From: an uncultured Gammaproteobacteria bacterium
GTDB taxonomy: Bacteria; Pseudomonadota; Gammaproteobacteria; Enterobacterales; Psychrobiaceae
Direction of reading: 5' to 3'
DNA length: 48,308 nt
Assembly (NCBI GenBank): GCA_937139475.1
Contig: CAKZQF010000144.1
Coordinates: forward strand, 1-48,308
Numbering within the stretch: the first letter of the stretch is position 1; every line of letters begins with the position of its first letter. This document shows positions 1 through 8,075 of the stretch, piece after piece. The notes beneath the pieces were generated by a model. It was given only the letters and a program-made list of their open reading frames with translations. It made no database searches and was not told the origin of the DNA. The position numbers and the translations under genes are program-made.

Positions 1-237
1 TGGCCTTTTTTTATGCCTATAGGAAAGCAGGTGCAGGTGTTGTTGCTAACTCTTGTCTAAGGGTAAGTGGACTAATATTCAGCTCACGCTAAATAGTTCA
101 TAAAAAGGTCACTTCGGTGGCCTTTTTTTATGCCTGCAGGAAAAACAAGGGCAGGTGTTGTTACTCACTCTTGCCTAAGGGTAAGTGGACTAATAGTTAG
201 CTTACGCTAAATAGTTCGTCAAAATGGTCGCTTAGGT
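1..237 (+). repeat. Two-copy tandem repeat, about 117 bp per unit
   Basis: Unit 1 (1-117) and unit 2 (118-about 237) share long identical stretches, for example GGGTAAGTGGACTAATA and ACGCTAAATAGTTC, with scattered substitutions and one small indel. The window opens inside the right arm and T-tract of a terminator identical to the one between the units, so at least one further unit probably lies upstream. The copy that should end unit 2 is degenerate (TCGCT/AGCGA stem at 228-242, no T-tract). No ORF was found. It could be a duplicated small RNA or operon trailer; I cannot name the family. Confidence 0.8.
102..129 (+). terminator. Intrinsic terminator with TTCG tetraloop inside the tandem repeat
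   Basis: GGTCAC (107-112), TTCG loop (113-116) and GTGGCC (117-122) pair with one G-U, preceded by five A and followed by seven T. This is a canonical rho-independent terminator. The A-tract on the other side could let it work on both strands. The first 12 bases of the window are the right half of an identical hairpin. Confidence 0.85.
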
Positions 238-431
238 AGCGAATAGACCTGAACTAGCAAAAGCCGATAGTTTGATATACATGCGAAATCGATTAGCGGG
301 AATTGCCAACGATAGTCGAAATTCTATATTTTTCGTTGATTTAGTAAGGGGCGAACTAAAAGTTTTGATCTTTATGAGAAAGTGAGGACCACACAACGTG
401 ATCCTACTTAACTAGGGAAAAACAGCATTGA
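238..431. other. Gene-free stretch downstream of sulA
   Basis: Between the tandem repeat and the end of sulA I see no ORF, no clear terminator for the lexA-sulA transcript and no recognisable RNA gene. Confidence 0.5.
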
Positions 432-935
432 TTAATGAAATGCGTTTGTGTGGTTAAACCCAGTAAATTTATCTTGGTAGCCCAAATCGATATCGGGGGC
501 TGAAATTGCTGTTTCATTGAAAATAAAGGCTAACGCGCTTGTACGTTTAGCAGCTAGCAATAAGCGCTTGTGATCTCGCGAATTAATGCTCCCTGGCCAG
601 CCTAATACTGCACTGCTGTTACCAGACATCAGTGCTTGCTCGATCGCCCACAAGGCATCCGTTTGATCATTTGGGTGAACGAGTAAAATTCGTTCACTGT
701 TGATTTCAGACGCTTGGTTAACATAGTTAATCGCTTGCTTTGACGCGCCAACTAACACTACCCAGCGGTTCTGTTGGCTAAGCTCTGCTAATGTTGGTGC
801 TAATAGGGCAAGTTCGTTTAACTCTTCGTTACTGCTTTCTATTTCATTAATAGACTGCGGCATCCAAGGGTTGTCTGCTATTTCAAGCGGAAAGCTTTCT
901 GGTGCAGCTGATTGATTTATGAATAATGATTTCAT
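432..935 (-). CDS. sulA: SulA-like SOS cell division inhibitor
   Basis: A 167-residue protein encoded directly downstream of lexA and overlapping it. SulA blocks FtsZ polymerisation during the SOS response; the family is a degenerate RecA-like fold. Visible family-like features are the central strand WVVLVG, the RILLVHP stretch and a GWPG segment near residue 113. An in-frame ATG at 941 is possible, but the GGAG ribosome site lies only one base from it. The ATG at 935 overlaps the lexA stop as ATGA with a 7-base spacing, so I prefer it. There is no LexA box of its own; it should be induced through the lexA promoter. lexA-sulA pairing is known from Shewanella and Vibrio relatives. Sequence divergence in this family is high, so the call leans on context. 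Confidence 0.8.
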   Translation of the reverse strand: MKSLFINQSAAPESFPLEIADNPWMPQSINEIESSNEELNELALLAPTLAELSQQNRWVVLVGASKQAINYVNQASEINSERILLVHPNDQTDALWAIEQALMSGNSSAVLGWPGSINSRDHKRLLLAAKRTSALAFIFNETAISAPDIDLGYQDKFTGFNHTNAFH

Positions 936-1555
936 TGCCATGCTCCATTTCTAATAACACCAACAGCCAACCCCTCTATTTCTAGATTTTGATACTCAAG
1001 GTCGACAACAATAGTCGAAAACTCAGGGTTTTCGGGATGTAATAATATTTTATTCTTCTGTCGCTCAAAGCGCTTTACGGTAACATCGTCTTCGACACGT
1101 GCTACGACAACTTGGCCTTCGTGGATATCTTGTGTTTTATGTACCGCAAGTAAGTCACCATCCATAATGCCAATGTCCTTCATACTCATGCCGTTTACTC
1201 TAAGTAGGTAATCGGCTTGCGGATGAAACATATTTGGGTCAACTTTATAATGGGCTTCAACGTGCTCTTGAGCTAAAATTGGCTCGCCTGCGGCAACTTG
1301 GCCAATGAGCGGCAGCCCTTCTTCCACTTCTTCATTTGCCGCTTCGCCCATTAAGCGAATACCACGAGAAGTACCTGGCAGCATCTCGATAGCACCTTTT
1401 TTTGCCAGTGCTTTTAAATGCTCTTCTGCAGCATTTGCAGATTTAAAGCCAAGTGTTTTAGCTATTTCAGCTCTGGTAGGCGGCATGCCTGTCTCTGAAA
1501 TATTGTCTTTAATCAGCTGTAATATTTCTGCTTGTCGATTAGTTAACTTTTTCAT
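932..1555 (-). CDS. lexA: LexA, SOS repressor and self-cleaving serine peptidase
   Basis: Full-length LexA (207 residues). The N-terminal winged helix (about 1-70) contains the recognition region around [11 protein letters not shown]. The C-terminal S24 peptidase domain holds the self-cleavage bond Ala89-Gly90 (QVAAGEP), nucleophile Ser124 in NGMSMKD and general base Lys161 in VTVKRF, each offset by five from E. coli numbering. It represses SOS genes and is cleaved upon RecA-ssDNA activation. Two LexA boxes lie in its own promoter, so it is autoregulated. It is co-transcribed with sulA, whose start overlaps its stop. Confidence 0.98.
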   Translation of the reverse strand: MKKLTNRQAEILQLIKDNISETGMPPTRAEIAKTLGFKSANAAEEHLKALAKKGAIEMLPGTSRGIRLMGEAANEEVEEGLPLIGQVAAGEPILAQEHVEAHYKVDPNMFHPQADYLLRVNGMSMKDIGIMDGDLLAVHKTQDIHEGQVVVARVEDDVTVKRFERQKNKILLHPENPEFSTIVVDLEYQNLEIEGLAVGVIRNGAWQ

Positions 1556-1587
1556 AAAACGTCCTGCTACCTAGTGAGTGAATTAAG

Positions 1588-1603
1588 CTGTGTTTTCATA
1601 CAG
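1588..1603 (-). promoter_or_regulatory. LexA box (promoter-proximal to lexA ORF)
   Basis: CTGT-N8-ACAG, an exact match to the gammaproteobacterial SOS box core, 32 bases upstream of the lexA start. Confidence 0.92.
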
Positions 1604-1607
1604 TGTC

Positions 1608-1623
1608 CTGTCAGTATATACAG
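1608..1623 (-). promoter_or_regulatory. LexA box overlapping the lexA -10 element
   Basis: CTGT-CAGTATAT-ACAG, a second exact SOS box, 20 bases centre to centre from the first, the arrangement known at E. coli lexA. Confidence 0.93.
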
Positions 1624-1640
1624 TAAAATCTATTGTGCAA
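1613..1640 (-). promoter_or_regulatory. Predicted sigma-70 promoter of lexA-sulA
   Basis: On the minus strand TTGCAC (1640-1635) and TATACT (1618-1613) are separated by 16 bases. The -10 hexamer lies inside the upstream LexA box, which fits repression by occlusion. Confidence 0.7.
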
Positions 1641-1755
1641 GTATTAATCAAATTTAACTTAATAATAGTTTTAGTGAACTAATTAGGATAAGCGGTTGGT
1701 GAATAGCAGTTTTTTGAATTTTTAGCTGCATATTTTTTCGCTAATGCGTACTTAT

Positions 1756-1769
1756 TTGATCGAGATCTT
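1756..1769 (+). promoter_or_regulatory. Possible FNR/EtrA-like site upstream of ompW
   Basis: TTGAT-CGAG-ATCTT matches the TTGAT-N4-ATCAA consensus at 8 of 10 positions, 140 bases before the ompW start. FNR control of ompW is known in enterobacteria; binding here is an inference. Confidence 0.35.
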
Positions 1770-1908
1770 AAGTTGATATTAATAATTTCGCCTAGACCAC
1801 ATGCAGCAAGGTTTCCTTGATTTATATCAACATGGTAAATCGGCAGTTATTGATAATAGCCGCATTAGATTATTTCACTTTATTAACTTTAAATCAGGTA
1901 TTTATACA

Positions 1909-2691
1909 ATGAAAAAAACAATTCTTAATGTCGCATTATTATCTGCAATTAGCGTTAGCTCATTTGCTGCTGTAGCAAATCAAGCCGGTGATATCATTAC
2001 CCGTGTTGGTGTAACTTACGTTGCGCCTTCGAGCGACCAACCAACAATTTATGCTGCTGGCGCTACAGTGCATTTGGCACAAGGTGGACCAGCACTGGAA
2101 GCATCTGTTGAAAACAATGCGCAGCTGGGTCTAAATTTTGTTTATTTTTATAATGATAACCTAGCAATAGAGCTACTTGCTGCTACCCCTTTTGAGCATG
2201 ACATTAATGTCCATGTTGGTGAAACCACCTTGAACTTAGGTAGCACTAAACAGTTACCGCCAACATTGAGCGCACTTTACTACTTTGCTGATAAAGAGGC
2301 TAAGTTTCAGCCTTATGTCGGTGTTGGCGTAAACTATACCGTTTTTTTCGATGATAAGTTTAATGCAACCATGTCAGGCGATGCGGTGAAAGTAGGCGCA
2401 CTGGATAATACTGCGATTGCTGACTTAGCTGGAGCGTTAGGTCTTCCAGAGGGTACAACTGAAGTTGGTTTACAGGCTAAAGATTTAAACCTTAAAAACT
2501 CTTGGGGCCTATCTGCTCAAGTCGGTTTTGATTATCACCTAGAAGATAACTGGTTAGTTAATGCCTCTGCACGTTATGCAGACATTGATACCACTGGTAC
2601 ATTTAAAGCAACTGCATTAGAAGTTCCTGGACAAGTTGATGTTGATATTGACCCATGGGTTTACACTGTTTCAGTTGGTTACAAGTTCTAA
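1909..2691 (+). CDS. ompW: OmpW-family outer membrane beta-barrel protein
   Basis: A 260-residue precursor. The Sec signal peptide is residues 1 to about 23 (MKKT, hydrophobic core, cleavage near AVA-NQ). The mature part has the OmpW pattern of alternating strands, starts with GDIITRVGVTYVAP, has FQPYVGVGVNYT in the middle, and ends in an aromatic beta-signal with terminal Phe (VSVGYKF). OmpW is a small eight-stranded barrel with a hydrophobic channel. An upstream in-frame ATG at 1801 would place 36 non-hydrophobic residues before the signal peptide, so the ATG at 1909 is chosen. The gene is monocistronic, with a terminator 24 bases after the stop. Confidence 0.93.
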   Translation: MKKTILNVALLSAISVSSFAAVANQAGDIITRVGVTYVAPSSDQPTIYAAGATVHLAQGGPALEASVENNAQLGLNFVYFYNDNLAIELLAATPFEHDINVHVGETTLNLGSTKQLPPTLSALYYFADKEAKFQPYVGVGVNYTVFFDDKFNATMSGDAVKVGALDNTAIADLAGALGLPEGTTEVGLQAKDLNLKNSWGLSAQVGFDYHLEDNWLVNASARYADIDTTGTFKATALEVPGQVDVDIDPWVYTVSVGYKF

Positions 2692-2714
2692 TTATTTAGT
2701 CAGTTAACCTTTAA

Positions 2715-2738
2715 GGCCATGCATTGCATGGCCTTTTT
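2715..2738 (+). terminator. Intrinsic terminator of ompW
   Basis: GGCCATG and CATGGCC form a 7-9 bp stem with a tiny loop, followed by six T. Confidence 0.88.
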
Positions 2739-2768
2739 TATGTTCTGGTTTATACTTTTCTTCCCAAT

Positions 2769-3641
2769 TTAATGTTTGCTACGCCGGTATTGCATTGGCG
2801 ATAGCCCAATCACTTTTTTAAAAATCCTCGAGAAATAATAGGGATCATCATAGCCTACTGCACTGGCAATCTGTTTTATTTGCTGTTGTCCGATATCGAG
2901 TAACCAACATGCATGCTGCATTTTCAAAATAATAAAATATTGGACCGGTGAGTGCCCGGTTAATTCTTTGAATCGTTTGGAAAAGTGATACTTTGACAAT
3001 TGGCTATGACTTGCCATGGTGTCGAGATCCAAATGACCGTGCAGGTGTTCATTCATTAATACTTGGATGTGATCCAAATTAATACGTTTATCGCTTTGGC
3101 TACGTTGATTTCTGACCAATAAGGCAAAGTAGCTGAGTAATTGCTGTAGGGCATGACTGCCATGGATAAAAGCCGCCAAATTATAACCACTATGACGTAA
3201 GCTAAATAAACTCTCCAGCTGCGCTGTTATTTGTGGTTGCAGGCCGATGGATACTACGGGTTGCTCCATGGCTAAGTGCTGACATAGCGCTTGCGTTAAC
3301 AGCCCGTCAACATGCAACCAGTATATAGACCAAGGGTCGATGTCATCTGCGCGGTACTGGTGAGCTTGATTCTTGGGTAATAAAATCAAATCCCCGGCCT
3401 TTACTTGGTACTCTACCTCATCACTAACCACGACTCCTTTCCCTGCTGTGCAATAAATAATTAATGTATTGTGGTGTTTCTGGCGTTCCATTTTATGGTG
3501 CAGCGCTTTGGGGTAATAGCCCATGGCGATTAAATACAGGTTCTGGGTTAGTGGATCACTGGCTAATTGGTCGCATAAGGAGCGCGGGGTTAAAAAACGA
3601 ATACCTTCATTTGATAGTGGCCAGCCAGAGGTGATACTCAT
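2769..3641 (-). CDS. AraC-family regulator, MmsR-like
   Basis: A 290-residue protein. The N-terminal cupin-like ligand-binding domain (about 30-160) contains HNTLIIYCTAGKG and a GDLILLPKNQAHQY segment. The C-terminal double helix-turn-helix (about 190-288) carries the AraC signatures SKYHFSKRFKELTGHSP and IASAVGYDDPYYFSRIFKK...GLSPMQYR. It is divergent from mmsA with a 189-bp shared promoter region. In Pseudomonas, MmsR activates mmsAB, so control of the neighbouring valine operon is likely. The ligand cannot be read from the sequence. Confidence 0.88.
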   Translation of the reverse strand: MSITSGWPLSNEGIRFLTPRSLCDQLASDPLTQNLYLIAMGYYPKALHHKMERQKHHNTLIIYCTAGKGVVVSDEVEYQVKAGDLILLPKNQAHQYRADDIDPWSIYWLHVDGLLTQALCQHLAMEQPVVSIGLQPQITAQLESLFSLRHSGYNLAAFIHGSHALQQLLSYFALLVRNQRSQSDKRINLDHIQVLMNEHLHGHLDLDTMASHSQLSKYHFSKRFKELTGHSPVQYFIILKMQHACWLLDIGQQQIKQIASAVGYDDPYYFSRIFKKVIGLSPMQYRRSKH

Positions 3642-3731
3642 CTCTATCCCTTGATATTAAAAGAAAAAATTGCTTTAATTTGGTTTTTCAATGAAATCTA
3701 AAACTAAAGTCTACCGCAATATAGTCCATTA

Positions 3732-3751
3732 CATTGGCAATATTGTCAATG
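3732..3751. promoter_or_regulatory. Near-perfect 20-bp palindrome between mmsR-like gene and mmsA
   Basis: CATTGGCAATATTGTCAATG is symmetric at 18 of 20 positions and sits in the divergent promoter region, 80 bases before mmsA. It may be an operator. AraC proteins usually bind direct repeats, so a different regulator is possible. Confidence 0.35.
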
Positions 3752-3830
3752 TTCCTGATGTCTCTCTTGTGTTGATATAAAGAATATAAATTACCTAAAT
3801 TAAACACATTATTGAGTAGGAGATAGTCAC

Positions 3831-5336
3831 ATGAGCAAGCCATTCCCCCAGCAAGTGCCGCTTTTTATTGATGGTCAGTGGATAGATAGCACGACGAGTG
3901 AGTGGATTCCGCTTACTGATCCCGCAACTCAAAATATTTTGTCTCAAGTGCCTTGTGCCACTGATGAAGAAATGACAAGGGCGATAGATTCAGCCGCCAA
4001 AACATTTGAAACATGGAAAGATGTGCCAGTTCCTGTTCGAGCCAGAATAATGCTGAAGTATCAGTCATTGCTCAAAGAGCACCATGATGAAATTGCAACG
4101 ATTCTTGCCAAAGAAACGGGTAAAACCTTTGAAGATGCCAAAGGCGATGTATGGCGTGGTATCGAAGTAGTTGAGCATGCCTGTAATGTAGCAAGCTTGC
4201 AAATGGGAGAAACCGTAGAAAACGTTGCGAGCTCAATTGATTGTTATAGCTATACTCAGCCTCTAGGAGTATGTGTAGGGATAACCCCATTTAATTTCCC
4301 GGCGATGATTCCATTGTGGATGTTCCCGTTAGCAATAGCCTGTGGTAACACCTTTATCTTAAAACCATCAGAACAAGATCCACTAACACCGACACGCTTA
4401 GTCGAATTGTTTGAGGAAGCTGGTGCACCCAAAGGTGTTCTGCAAATGGTTCACGGTGGTAAAGAGCAAGTCGATATCTTGCTTAACCACCCCGAAACCC
4501 GCGCCATTTCATTCGTCGGCTCGACAGCCGTTGGCCATCATATCTACCGTACAGGTACGGATAACTTAAAGCGTGTGCAATGTATGATGGGCGCAAAAAA
4601 TCACATGGTTGTGATGCCTGATGCGAACAAGCAGCAAGTTATTAATAACTTAATTGGCGCTGGTTTCGGTGCGGCCGGACAGCGCTGTATGGCTATCTCG
4701 GTGGCTGTAATGGTTGGTGAGTCAAAGGAATGGGTTAATGAATTAAAAGAGGCGGCTAGCGCAATTCGTCCAGGTGCTTGGGATGATCCCGAGGCAGCTT
4801 ACGGTCCGCAAATAAACCCTGCCGCCTGTGATCGTGTTCTATCTTTTATAGAGCAAGGTAAAAAGGAAGGGGCAAACTGTATTTTAGATGGCTCAAACTG
4901 TGTCGTCGAAGGCTTCCCTAACGGCAATTGGGTTGGTCCAACAATATTTACAGATGTGACCACCGACATGGAGATTTATCGTAATGAAATCTTTGGTCCG
5001 GTGCTACTGATTGTTACTGTTGATACATTAGATGAAGCGATGGCGCTGATAAACGACAATCCGAACGGCAACGGTACCTCTATATTCACCGCAAGCGGCT
5101 ATGCAGCACGCAAATACCAACATGGTATTCAAGTGGGACAAATTGGAATTAATGTACCAGTTCCTGTGCCATTACCATTCTTCTCATTTACCGGGTGGCG
5201 CGCTAGCTTCGCTGGCGATCAACATGCCTACGGTAAACAGGCCGTTAAGTTTTATACTGAAACTAAAACGATTACCGCACGATGGTTCGAAGATGATCAT
5301 CAATCAGACATGAATATGACAATTACCTTGAAATAG
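3831..5336 (+). CDS. mmsA: Methylmalonate-semialdehyde dehydrogenase (CoA-acylating)
   Basis: A 501-residue ALDH-superfamily enzyme converting methylmalonate semialdehyde, NAD and CoA to propionyl-CoA and CO2, the last step of valine (and thymine) catabolism. Asn155 lies in TPFNFP and the nucleophile Cys286 in GQRCMA. The usual ALDH ELGGK glutamate motif is replaced by MMGAKNH (252-258), typical of this CoA-dependent subgroup. The length is normal. It has a good GGAG ribosome site. It is first gene of a plus-strand operon with the acyl-CoA dehydrogenase (17-bp gap) and mmsB, and is divergent from the AraC regulator. Confidence 0.96.
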   Translation: MSKPFPQQVPLFIDGQWIDSTTSEWIPLTDPATQNILSQVPCATDEEMTRAIDSAAKTFETWKDVPVPVRARIMLKYQSLLKEHHDEIATILAKETGKTFEDAKGDVWRGIEVVEHACNVASLQMGETVENVASSIDCYSYTQPLGVCVGITPFNFPAMIPLWMFPLAIACGNTFILKPSEQDPLTPTRLVELFEEAGAPKGVLQMVHGGKEQVDILLNHPETRAISFVGSTAVGHHIYRTGTDNLKRVQCMMGAKNHMVVMPDANKQQVINNLIGAGFGAAGQRCMAISVAVMVGESKEWVNELKEAASAIRPGAWDDPEAAYGPQINPAACDRVLSFIEQGKKEGANCILDGSNCVVEGFPNGNWVGPTIFTDVTTDMEIYRNEIFGPVLLIVTVDTLDEAMALINDNPNGNGTSIFTASGYAARKYQHGIQVGQIGINVPVPVPLPFFSFTGWRASFAGDQHAYGKQAVKFYTETKTITARWFEDDHQSDMNMTITLK

Positions 5337-5353
5337 AGCTAAGTGAGTTAGTA

Positions 5354-6520
5354 ATGAACTTTGATTTAAATGAAGATCAATTGGCATATCAAGAAGCGGC
5401 ACGTGCATTTGCGCAAGGTGAAATGGCGCCTTTAGCGAGTGAATGGGATGAGCGAAAGATTTTTCCTGTTGATGTTATTGCCAAAGCGGGCGAGCTTGGA
5501 TTTTGTGGCATGTATTGTCCGGAAGAAGTCGGTGGCTTAGGGTTGTCGCGTCTTGATACCGCGATTATTTTGGAAGAGCTTGCAGGTGCTTGTACTTCGA
5601 CTGCCGCTTTTATTTCGATTCATAATATGGCCAGTTGGATGATATCCACTTGGGGAACTGATGCTGTTAAACAAGCGTGGTGTGGTGATTTAGTGATGGG
5701 CACTAAATTGGCCTCCTATTGTCTGACGGAGCCGGGTGCAGGTAGCGATGCAGGTTCGTTACGTACTAGCGCGAAAAAAGATGGTGACGAGTATGTTATC
5801 AACGGCAGTAAAATGTTTATCAGTGGCGCTGGCAGTACCCAAATGTTGGTCGTGATGGCACGCACGGGAACTGCGCAAGATGGTGCTCGTGGCATTAGCG
5901 CCTTTGCTATCCCAGCCGATCTCGATGGTATTAGTTACGGTAAAAATGAAGAAAAAATGGGCTGGAACTCTCAGCCAACAAAGGCTATTAGCTTTGAAAA
6001 TGTCCGTGTTCCTGCCGCAAACAGGCTGGGCGCCGAAGGAGAAGGCTTTAAAATAGCGATGAAAGGCCTTGATGGCGGGCGCATTAACATTGCCACTTGC
6101 TCAATAGGTGCAGCACAAGCCTGTATCAACCATGCTCAGGCCTACATGCTTGAACGTGAACAGTTTGGTAAAACACTAGCCAGTTTCCAGGCGCTGCAAT
6201 TTAAGTTAGCTGACATGGTCACTGAACTTGTAGCGGCAAGGCAAATGGTTCGTCTTGCGGCAACAAAACTGGACGGCGGCGATAGTGACAAAACCACCTA
6301 TTGCGCAATGGCCAAACGCTTTGCTACTGATGTCGGCTTTACTGTATGTAATGACGCACTTCAGCTTCATGGTGGCTATGGTTACATCAAAGAATATCCG
6401 ATTGAGCGCTTCATGCGAGATGCTAGGGTTCATCAAATTTTAGAGGGCACTAATGAAGTGATGCGCTTGATCACCGCGCGACGCATATTGGAGCCCGACG
6501 CAACCGATGTCGTTCGTTAG
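5354..6520 (+). CDS. Acyl-CoA dehydrogenase, probably isobutyryl-CoA dehydrogenase
   Basis: A 388-residue FAD-dependent acyl-CoA dehydrogenase with the three classic domains: helical N-terminal (1-115), beta middle domain with YCLTEPGAGSDAGSL, and C-terminal helical domain with FGKTLASFQALQFKLADM. The catalytic Glu is about residue 364 in ILEGTNEVM, the position used by short-chain and ACAD8-type enzymes. Placement between mmsA and mmsB argues for isobutyryl-CoA to methacrylyl-CoA, the first committed step of valine breakdown. Electrons pass to ETF. Substrate is inferred from context. Confidence 0.9.
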   Translation: MNFDLNEDQLAYQEAARAFAQGEMAPLASEWDERKIFPVDVIAKAGELGFCGMYCPEEVGGLGLSRLDTAIILEELAGACTSTAAFISIHNMASWMISTWGTDAVKQAWCGDLVMGTKLASYCLTEPGAGSDAGSLRTSAKKDGDEYVINGSKMFISGAGSTQMLVVMARTGTAQDGARGISAFAIPADLDGISYGKNEEKMGWNSQPTKAISFENVRVPAANRLGAEGEGFKIAMKGLDGGRINIATCSIGAAQACINHAQAYMLEREQFGKTLASFQALQFKLADMVTELVAARQMVRLAATKLDGGDSDKTTYCAMAKRFATDVGFTVCNDALQLHGGYGYIKEYPIERFMRDARVHQILEGTNEVMRLITARRILEPDATDVVR

Positions 6521-6547
6521 TCAACCGATTAGAATGAGGGAAGGAAT

Positions 6548-7450
6548 ATGAGCAAAACAGTTGCCTTTATTGGGCTAGGAAACATGGGTGGCGGTATGGC
6601 TGCCAATATCGCAAAAGCTGGATTTGTGGTGCACGCGTTTGATTTAGTGCAAGCAAACCTTGATGCTGCACAAGCGGCAGGCTGCAAGCCGTTTACTTGC
6701 GCTAAAGAAGCGGTTGATGGTGCTGATTTCGTGCTGACCATGCTGCCTAACGGCGCTATCGTTGAGCAAGTATATTTAGGTGAAAACAATGACGGGTTGT
6801 TAAGTCATGTCGCGCCGCACGCATTAATAATTGACTGTTCAACGGTGGCACCTGCTAACTCTCGTCATGTTGGCAAGGCCGCACAAGATGCGGGTATCGC
6901 TTTTGTTGATGCGCCAGTTTCTGGTGGTGTCGCTGCTGCTAATGCGGGAACTCTGGCCTTTATGGTTGGCGGCAGTGAGCGCAATTTTGAAGCGGCAAAA
7001 GAAGTGTTATCGGCAATGGGGCCTAATACATTTAGAGCTGGAGATATTGGTGCTGGCTCTGTGGCTAAAATCTGTAATAACATGCTACTGGCCGTACATA
7101 TGGCCGGAACCGCAGAGGCATTGCAGTTAGGTATGGATAATGGCTTAGATCCTAAGGCGTTGTCGGAAATTATGCTAAAAAGTTCGGGTTGTAACTGGTC
7201 GCTAGAAAAATACAATCCGGTGCCAGGCGTTATGGACGGAGTCCCATCTTCTAATGACTATCAAGGTGGTTTCATGGTGGACTTGATGCTTAAAGACTTA
7301 GGTTTAGCCATGGAAGCATCCACGGGCTCGAAATCATCAGTACCGATGGGATCAGCGGCGCGTAGTTTGTTTAATCTGCATAAAAATAGCGGTGGAGAGG
7401 ATAAAGGGGCGTTGGATTTTTCTAGCATCCAGCAGTTATATAAGAATTAA
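6548..7450 (+). CDS. mmsB: 3-hydroxyisobutyrate dehydrogenase
   Basis: A 300-residue beta-hydroxyacid dehydrogenase that oxidises 3-hydroxyisobutyrate to methylmalonate semialdehyde with NAD. The Rossmann motif is GLGNMG (9-14), the substrate-binding signature DAPVSGG (121-127), and the catalytic lysine about Lys174 in GAGSVAKICNNML. It follows the acyl-CoA dehydrogenase by 27 bp. The enoyl-CoA hydratase and 3-hydroxyisobutyryl-CoA hydrolase genes often found between these two are absent here. Confidence 0.96.
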   Translation: MSKTVAFIGLGNMGGGMAANIAKAGFVVHAFDLVQANLDAAQAAGCKPFTCAKEAVDGADFVLTMLPNGAIVEQVYLGENNDGLLSHVAPHALIIDCSTVAPANSRHVGKAAQDAGIAFVDAPVSGGVAAANAGTLAFMVGGSERNFEAAKEVLSAMGPNTFRAGDIGAGSVAKICNNMLLAVHMAGTAEALQLGMDNGLDPKALSEIMLKSSGCNWSLEKYNPVPGVMDGVPSSNDYQGGFMVDLMLKDLGLAMEASTGSKSSVPMGSAARSLFNLHKNSGGEDKGALDFSSIQQLYKN

Positions 7451-7589
7451 GAGCAATTAGTTGATGCTAACTCACTCTTATTAAGCTGTATATTTGGTAG
7501 CACAGACACATAAGAGTGCGCCTAATCCCGTTTTAGTTGCCTTAGGCTAAATAGCCGCTAGAAGAAAAAATCAGGACGATTTTTGATTC

Positions 7590-7690
7590 ACGCTATCCAT
7601 GCGTTCACCCCTTCGGGGCCAGCGAAAGCTGTTAAAAATTATTCCTGATAATTTTTTAGATTTTTCCGAAGGCGTAGCCATGGATGGCGT
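7590..7690. repeat. Hairpin module A
   Basis: In order: ACGC-tatccat-GCGT (7590-7604), CCCC-ttc-GGGG (7608-7618), CAGC-gaaa-GCTG (7620-7631), AAAAATTAT-tcctg-ATAATTTTT (7634-7656). The first arm can alternatively pair over a distance: ACGCTATCCATG (7590-7601) with CATGGATGGCGT (7679-7690), 12 bp with one G-U, closing a cloverleaf around the inner hairpins. Just upstream is another perfect hairpin, AAAAATC-aggac-GATTTTT (7566-7584). Confidence 0.8.
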
Positions 7691-7795
7691 AGGTAGGGCG
7701 ACGCAGGATGCTAAAGCCGGGATGCGGATTAAAATCGGTTTCGTTAAGGCAGATATTTATCCTAAGATTAGCAACTAACTTGCGGCTCGCCTTTG

Positions 7796-7864
7796 CAAAT
7801 AACTTCCATGTTATTTGTCCTTCGGACCAGCTAAAGCTGTCTTAAATTTTTCCAGAAAATTTAA
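7796..7864. repeat. Hairpin module B
   Basis: In order: CAAATAAC-ttccat-GTTATTTG (7796-7817), GTCC-ttc-GGAC (7817-7827), CAGC-taaa-GCTG (7828-7839), TTAAATTTT-tccag-AAAATTTAA (7842-7864). The same loops and order as module A, but with different stem sequences that are still fully complementary. Confidence 0.85.
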
Positions 7865-7871
7865 TCATTTG

Positions 7872-7976
7872 GTTACTTTTCTTTAAGAAGCACAAATTGG
7901 TCTGGAACCAATTTGAACAGCCGAAGGCTGGCCCGCAGGTTGAAATACAAGGAGGTATTTCATAAAGAAAAGTAAC
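7872..7976. repeat. Hairpin module C with 14-bp terminal inverted repeats
   Basis: GTTACTTTTCTTTA (7872-7885) and its exact reverse complement (7963-7976) enclose three perfect hairpins: CAAATTGGT-ctgga-ACCAATTTG (7893-7915), CAGCC-gaa-GGCTG (7918-7930), GAAATAC-aaggag-GTATTTC (7942-7961). Read on the minus strand the loops become ctcctt, ttc and tccag, in the order of module B, so C is an inverted relative of A and B. Confidence 0.88.
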
Positions 7977-8075
7977 TGGTGTGCTCATGAAGCAATCAAT
8001 TCAAAAGTCAGGCCTTATTAGCACATCATATATCCGCACTAATCAAAATGGCAGCAACCAAATTAATCACACCTC

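Larger units (their letters stand above)
7451..8075. other. Convergent intergenic region filled with hairpin modules
   Basis: These 625 bases lie between the 3' ends of mmsB and the HSD10-like gene. No ORF was found. Almost the whole part from 7566 to 7976 consists of short perfect inverted repeats, annotated separately as modules A, B and C. Bases 7451-7560 and 7977-8075 hold nothing I recognise. Confidence 0.8.

Noticed and set aside
1..237. Tandem repeat as a CRISPR array
   Set aside because: Units are about 117 bp, only two are present, and the whole unit is similar; there are no short repeats with unique spacers and no cas genes.
7566..7976. Hairpin array as an integron attC site or tRNA cluster
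   Set aside because: No attC core sites (GTTRRRY pairs) or integrase, and no tRNA-like arms or CCA-compatible acceptor; the cloverleaf-like outline is only superficial.
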